Positions 60,243-64,000 of a DNA stretch of 64,000 bases are shown here, piece by piece. Under the pieces are notes generated by a model. That model saw only the letters and a program-made list of their open reading frames with translations, was not told the DNA's origin and made no database searches. Source of the stretch: Gp1-AA145 sp963757135. Lineage in GTDB: Bacteria > Acidobacteriota > Terriglobia > Terriglobales > Acidobacteriaceae. The first letter of the stretch is position 1. Each line of letters opens with the position of its first letter. The DNA lies in NCBI GenBank assembly GCA_963757135.1, contig CAVWQE010000004.1, forward strand, positions 372,001 to 436,000, in the 5' to 3' direction. The position numbers and the translations under genes were made by a program.

Positions 60243-61103
60243 ATGCTGAAGAAGGTCGTTTCATACCTGACCGTCGTGTCTTTGTTCAGCTCCGTCACTT
60301 TGGCCCAGAATTCGATCCCTCAAACAGCAGCGACTAACCAGACGCCCGCCGCTACGGTTGCAGCAAGCCCCGCGAAACCACCGATGCAAGGTTTTGGGAT
60401 CGAAGAAGGTACGCCCGTCAAGCTGAGGACGGCGCGGACCATTTCCTCCGCGGATGCGCACACCGGCGATACGTTGGATTTCGAAGTTCTCGAGGATGTT
60501 TTCGCCGGTGGAGTTCTGGTCATTCCGAAAGGTGGCATCGCGTGGGGCACGGTGACTGAGGCCGAGCCCAAGCGCCGCATGGGACGCGGCGGCAAGTTGA
60601 ACGTTAACATCGACTCAGTTCGTCTGACAGACGGAGAAAAGGTTGCATTGCGCGCCGTGAAGGACACTCAGGGCGGCGGACACGTGGGCGCGATGACGGG
60701 CGCGATGGTCGCTACCAGCATTGTCTTTTTCCCTGCAGCCCCGTTCTTCCTCTTCATGCACGGAAAAGACATCACGATCCCCAAGGGGACCGAAATCACT
60801 GCTTACATTAATGGCGATACGCGTCTCGATCAGGCGAAATTCCAGCCGACTCCTACAAATGCCCCACTTGCAGCTGTTACTAGCGCGACGACCGCGCAAT
60901 TTGACATCTCCTCCACGCCGGCAGGAGCAGACATAGAAATAGACGGCAAGTTTGTCGGGAGCACACCGTCGTCAGTCACGGTTGCTCCGGGCGATCACGA
61001 AGTCGTCGTTAAGAAGAACGGTTTCACTGCGTGGGAACGGAAGATCACAGCGTCAACCGGCCACGTCAATCTGAGCGCGGAATTGGCGCCGGAGCCCAAG
61101 TAG
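60243..61103 (+). CDS. exported protein with C-terminal PEGA domain
   Basis: 286 residues from ATG 60243 (AAGGAGAG upstream). Signal peptide MLKKVVSYLTVVSLFSSVTLAQ. The middle has GTPVKLRTARTISSADAHTGDTLDFEVLEDV, GVLVIPKGGIAWGTVTEAEPKRRMGRGGKLNV and a hydrophobic Gly-rich stretch (AMTGAMVATSIVFFPAAPFFLF). Residues about 220-286 are a PEGA repeat (FDISSTPAGADIEIDGKFVGSTPSSVTVAPGDHEVVVKKNGFTAW). Surface or envelope role inferred; ligand unknown. Confidence 0.83.
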   Translation: MLKKVVSYLTVVSLFSSVTLAQNSIPQTAATNQTPAATVAASPAKPPMQGFGIEEGTPVKLRTARTISSADAHTGDTLDFEVLEDVFAGGVLVIPKGGIAWGTVTEAEPKRRMGRGGKLNVNIDSVRLTDGEKVALRAVKDTQGGGHVGAMTGAMVATSIVFFPAAPFFLFMHGKDITIPKGTEITAYINGDTRLDQAKFQPTPTNAPLAAVTSATTAQFDISSTPAGADIEIDGKFVGSTPSSVTVAPGDHEVVVKKNGFTAWERKITASTGHVNLSAELAPEPK

Positions 61104-61127
61104 GCGCTATTTAATCGAAGTAGCGCC
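61103..61127 (+). terminator. hairpin after PEGA gene (possible terminator)
   Basis: GGCGCTA (61103-61109) and TAGCGCC (61121-61127) flank an 11-base loop right after the stop. No T-run follows, so termination would be weak or rho-aided. Confidence 0.4.
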
Positions 61128-61544
61128 ACTCACCCTGGCAGGAACACGAACACGAAGGCTCGTACCCTATCCGGTAGTAACGCTGGCGGAGATCCGCGAA
61201 TACCGTTAAAAAGCGTAAAGGATGACGGGGGGCTCCTGTCATCCCTGTCCCCTCCCGGTTAGAAGGGGTCTTACTGCACAGAGAATACCGACTGAAGATT
61301 GCAGGATTATGCAGCCTGCGTGAACAGTTGGTAAAAGCTGTTGCCCTTCTGAATACCGCGCCCTACCTGCCTGCGCTGCTATATTTATGAATTCGTGGAT
61401 CGGTCGTTGGTCGTTGGACCTCGGTCGTTGGTCCTCGGTCGTTGGCAAAGAACTTTGCAGTGGTTGGCCCCGCGCTTTCTGCGGATGTAGGAGTGTTAAT
61501 TTACGTTTTGATGTGTCACCCACCATATCGAATGAGTAAAGACA
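61104..61544. other. 440-base non-coding gap before hemL
   Basis: Besides the hairpin at its start it holds the GTCGTTGG word array at 61401-61445. The rest shows no gene. No known riboswitch pattern was recognised upstream of hemL. Confidence 0.4.
61401..61445. repeat. tandem array of CGGTCGTTGG words
   Basis: Four copies of GTCGTTGG in 45 bases, spaced by GACCTC or CCTC. The same word builds the inverted repeat between accD and folC. Confidence 0.55.
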
Positions 61545-62840
61545 ATGCCCCGCAAGCTTGACGAAAGCCGAAGGCTGCAGCAACGCGCTGAGAAACTGAT
61601 TCCCGGAGGCGTGTGTTCGCCGGTACGCGCGTTCAAAGCTGTCGAGTGCGATGCGCCGTTTATCGTGCGCGGGCAGGGCTCGCATATTTGGGATGCCGAT
61701 GGCAACGAGTATATCGACTATGTCGGGTCGTGGGGGCCGCTCATTCTCGGCCATGCCGATGCCGGCGTGCTCGACGCAATTCTCAATGCGGCAGGAAACG
61801 GCACCAGCTTTGGCGCTTCCACGCCGGCGGAAGCTGATCTGGCGGAACTGGTGATTGCCGCTTTTCCGCACGTGGAGAAAATTCGCTTTGTCAGCTCCGG
61901 CACCGAAGCGACAATGTCGGCCATCCGGCTGGCGCGCGCTTATACCAAGCGCAAGTACATCATCAAATTTGAAGGCTGCTACCACGGGCATGCTGACTCA
62001 TTGCTGGTAAAGGCCGGATCGGGGATTGCTACCCTGGGAATTCCGGGCTCGGCGGGCGTTCTGGAAGAAGTCAGTCAATTCACGATCGCGCTTCCGTTTA
62101 ATGACACCGAAGCCGTGGAGCAGGCCTTCAGTAAATACCGGCACATGATTGCCTGTGTCATCGTTGAATCGGTGGTTGGAAATATGGGATGCGTTCCAGC
62201 GAGCGGCGACTACCTCGCCAACCTTCGCACCATCACGCAACGCGAGAAAGCGGTGTTGATTTTCGATGAAGTCATGACCGGGTTTCGCGTTGCATACGGC
62301 GGCGCGCAGGAAAAATACGGGATCACACCAGACCTGACGACATTCGGAAAAATCATCGGCGGTGGGCTGCCGGTCGGCGCTTACGGCGGCCCGTCGGACA
62401 TTATGAATCTGGTTGCGCCACTGGGGCCGATGTATCAGGCTGGAACGCTGTCGGGAAACCCGCTGGCTATGGCGGCAGGCATCGCAACATTGAAACGGTT
62501 GCAGGAAAAGAAAGCTGAAATTTATCCGCAACTTGAGGCGCTCAGCGCCAAGCTGGTGGACGGCGTGGCCGCTGCGGCTAAGGATGCAAAAGTTCCTCTC
62601 ACTCTCAATCGGGTGGGATCAATGTTTACCTGGTTCTTTACCGCTGATCCGGTGACCGATTGGGACTCGGCGTCGAAGTGTGACACCAAGGCTTTCGGCA
62701 AGTTCTTCCGCGCCATGCTCGATGCAGGAGTTTATTTGCCGCCATCGCAATTCGAAGCCGCTTTCCTCAGTACCTCGCACGGGGAAGCGGATGTGCAAAA
62801 GACAATTGAGAGCGCAAAGCGCGCCTTCACGCACCGGTAG
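61545..62840 (+). CDS. hemL: glutamate-1-semialdehyde 2,1-aminomutase
   Basis: 431 residues. PLP Lys in LTTFGKIIGGGLPVGAYGG. Also IPGGVCSPVRAFKAV, GSWGPLILGHAD, FVSSGTEATMSAIRLARA, CYHGHADSLLVKAGSG, FDEVMTGFRVA and TLSGNPLAMAAG. It converts glutamate-1-semialdehyde to 5-aminolevulinate in heme and cobalamin synthesis. The length is normal for HemL. Confidence 0.97.
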   Translation: MPRKLDESRRLQQRAEKLIPGGVCSPVRAFKAVECDAPFIVRGQGSHIWDADGNEYIDYVGSWGPLILGHADAGVLDAILNAAGNGTSFGASTPAEADLAELVIAAFPHVEKIRFVSSGTEATMSAIRLARAYTKRKYIIKFEGCYHGHADSLLVKAGSGIATLGIPGSAGVLEEVSQFTIALPFNDTEAVEQAFSKYRHMIACVIVESVVGNMGCVPASGDYLANLRTITQREKAVLIFDEVMTGFRVAYGGAQEKYGITPDLTTFGKIIGGGLPVGAYGGPSDIMNLVAPLGPMYQAGTLSGNPLAMAAGIATLKRLQEKKAEIYPQLEALSAKLVDGVAAAAKDAKVPLTLNRVGSMFTWFFTADPVTDWDSASKCDTKAFGKFFRAMLDAGVYLPPSQFEAAFLSTSHGEADVQKTIESAKRAFTHR

Positions 62841-62949
62841 CGACTAGTGTCCTTGTGTCAAGGTCTCCAGTCGCGGTGGTGTTAAGGCTTCGGTAATCCT
62901 TCCGCAACGGCGATGCCGTGTGGTAGCATCTAAGAATCTCTCGATATCT

Positions 62950-63246
62950 ATGACGCACCAGTCCGCCAAGGCGACGACTGCATTTCGTGCCGCGGGCCTG
63001 TTGTGCGTTCTACTCATCTCTCTTTCCGGATTCATTACTGCAGTCCACGCGCACAACCCACGCACCGGTTCCTCCGAGCGTGCCTGTTCCGTCTGCGCCC
63101 TGGCCCATTCCGGCGTAGTTGCGGTTGAGATTCAGTTGCACGCCCCGGTTCCGGTGGCTTTTGAGAGTTTGGATCCCCTTGCGGAACAGTCGCCTTCCTT
63201 CGCGCAGTTTTTCTCTTTCTACATTCGTCCTCCGCCGGCGGTTTAA
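62950..63246 (+). CDS. small exported protein of unknown function
   Basis: 98 residues from ATG 62950; GTG 62920 is an alternative. Signal peptide FRAAGLLCVLLISLSGFITAVHAH, then SERACSVCALAHSG with two Cys and a His like a metal site, and a short hydrophobic end. It lies 57 bases before the TonB receptor gene on the same strand and may accompany it. Family not recognised; some DUF2946-type proteins look similar. Confidence 0.6.
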   Translation: MTHQSAKATTAFRAAGLLCVLLISLSGFITAVHAHNPRTGSSERACSVCALAHSGVVAVEIQLHAPVPVAFESLDPLAEQSPSFAQFFSFYIRPPPAV

Positions 63247-63302
63247 GTAAATCTGGTACGAAGTCCCTAAAAACTTAAACCTTCATATCTTTCGGAGGAA
63301 TT

Positions 63303-64000
63303 ATGCCTGCTTCTTATGTGAAGCCGCTGCGCGCGGCTTTTCTGCTCATTTCTTTTTTAAGCGTAGCCTTTTCAGCTTTCGGACAGTCGGCGGGAAACTC
63401 CACTTCAGTCACCGGTACGGTGCTCGATCCCAGCGGCGCGGTCATCCCGAACGCGAGCGTAGAAATTCGCAATCCGGTAAGCGGCTTCGAGCGCACCACA
63501 ACTACAGATGCTGCGGGGCGATTTGCCATTCCCAACGTGCCGTTCAACCCTTATCACCTGATCGCCAGAAGCCAAGGCTTTGCCCCATATACCCAGGATG
63601 TTGATGTGCGTTCGGTTGTGCCGATAACTTTGACCATAGACTTGAAGTTGCAGAGCAGCGAAACCGTCACTGTGGAGAGCGAGGCCGCAGACCTGCTGGA
63701 AAACGACCCGACCTTTCACACCGACGTGGATAAGAACCTGTTTGACAAGCTTCCGCTTGAAAGCCAGTCGTCTTCAATCAGTTCTCTAGTAACTTTGAGC
63801 GCGCCCGGAAATGCAGCCGACTCGAACGGAATGTTTCATGGCCTGGGCGATCACGCGGAGAATTCGTTTTCGGTGGACAACCAGCCGATCACGGACCAGT
63901 TCAGCAAGACATTTTCCAATCAGATTCCGCTGGATGCAGTGCAGTCGCTGGAGGTAATCTCCGGCGCGCCACCTGCAGAATACGGCGACAAGACCAGCAT
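63303..64000 (+). CDS. TonB-dependent receptor with carboxypeptidase-regulatory N-terminus, 3' end outside window
   Basis: The first 232 codons are present; GGAGGA stands before ATG 63303. Signal peptide ends SAFGQ. A carboxypeptidase-regulatory-like domain follows (SVTGTVLDPSGAVIPNASVEIRNPVSGFERTTTTDAAGRFAIPNVPF), and then the start of the plug domain (VDNQPITDQFSKTFSNQIPLDAVQSLEVISGAPPAEYGDKTS). This is the acidobacterial 'OAR-like' TonB receptor build. It should import a large or bound nutrient across the outer membrane. The substrate cannot be told. Confidence 0.93.
   Translation, partial: MPASYVKPLRAAFLLISFLSVAFSAFGQSAGNSTSVTGTVLDPSGAVIPNASVEIRNPVSGFERTTTTDAAGRFAIPNVPFNPYHLIARSQGFAPYTQDVDVRSVVPITLTIDLKLQSSETVTVESEAADLLENDPTFHTDVDKNLFDKLPLESQSSSISSLVTLSAPGNAADSNGMFHGLGDHAENSFSVDNQPITDQFSKTFSNQIPLDAVQSLEVISGAPPAEYGDKTS

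Overview
The window reads like a chromosomal segment of a soil-type Acidobacteriota (Terriglobia / Koribacter-like). This is an inference from gene families typical of that group: a VWFA-domain secreted protein, TolB-propeller Ser/Thr kinases, a TonB receptor with a carboxypeptidase-regulatory N-terminus, PEGA and PilZ-GAF proteins, and many extragenic hairpins. It is not from any database comparison. No rRNA, tRNA, CRISPR array or complete insertion sequence was seen.

Layout. (1) 1-6780, minus strand: an RND efflux permease (cut by the window edge), its membrane-fusion protein, a small membrane protein and a coiled-coil porin. (2) about 6.8-23.7 kb: an accessory island that looks less GC-rich by eye and has long intergenic gaps. 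It holds four receiver-only response regulators with no output domain (one has Asn at the phosphoacceptor position), one NarX-type sensor kinase, small zinc-ribbon and hypothetical proteins, outer-membrane proteins, and a run of three exported proteins: an HtrA-like protease, a proteasome-like Ntn hydrolase and a VWA protein. A 16-bp palindrome, CTGTCA-N4-TGACAG, recurs through this island (four perfect copies, two with one mismatch, one with two) and was not noticed elsewhere, suggesting an island-specific regulon. The island also contains a DUF2892 gene whose conserved Cys codon is TGA followed by a SECIS-like hairpin. It ends at an orphan flgE that lacks its normal 5' end. (3) 25.0-31.4 kb: ddl, then a phage-derived cluster (S24 repressor, sigma-like HTH protein, small ORFs, a dual-specificity phosphatase, a frameshifted tail-fibre-like gene, an XhlA-like protein). 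(4) 31.4-54.8 kb: housekeeping and general genes, including a class V aminotransferase, an ABC permease, mltG, a PIG-L deacetylase, a Ser/Thr kinase, an alcohol dehydrogenase, cobO, accD-folC-plsC, an M2 peptidase, a defective ParE-type toxin-antitoxin pair, a PilZ-GAF protein, an ECF sigma factor with an anti-sigma/TonB-like partner, and a DnaC-like ATPase. (5) 55.4-64 kb: HU, L31, ruvB-hicBA-ruvA, two tandem paralogous exported proteins, a PEGA protein, hemL and the start of a TonB-dependent receptor.

The gaps between genes in the non-island part hold two kinds of structured repeat. One is clusters of short perfect hairpins. The other is long imperfect inverted repeats, each built from its own short repeated 'words'. 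Best candidates for something undescribed are the island palindrome regulon with its receiver-only proteins, the TGA-containing DUF2892 gene, the exported Ntn hydrolase, and the toxin-antitoxin module nested between ruvB and ruvA. All functional statements come from reading the sequence and from general family knowledge; nothing was searched or computed.
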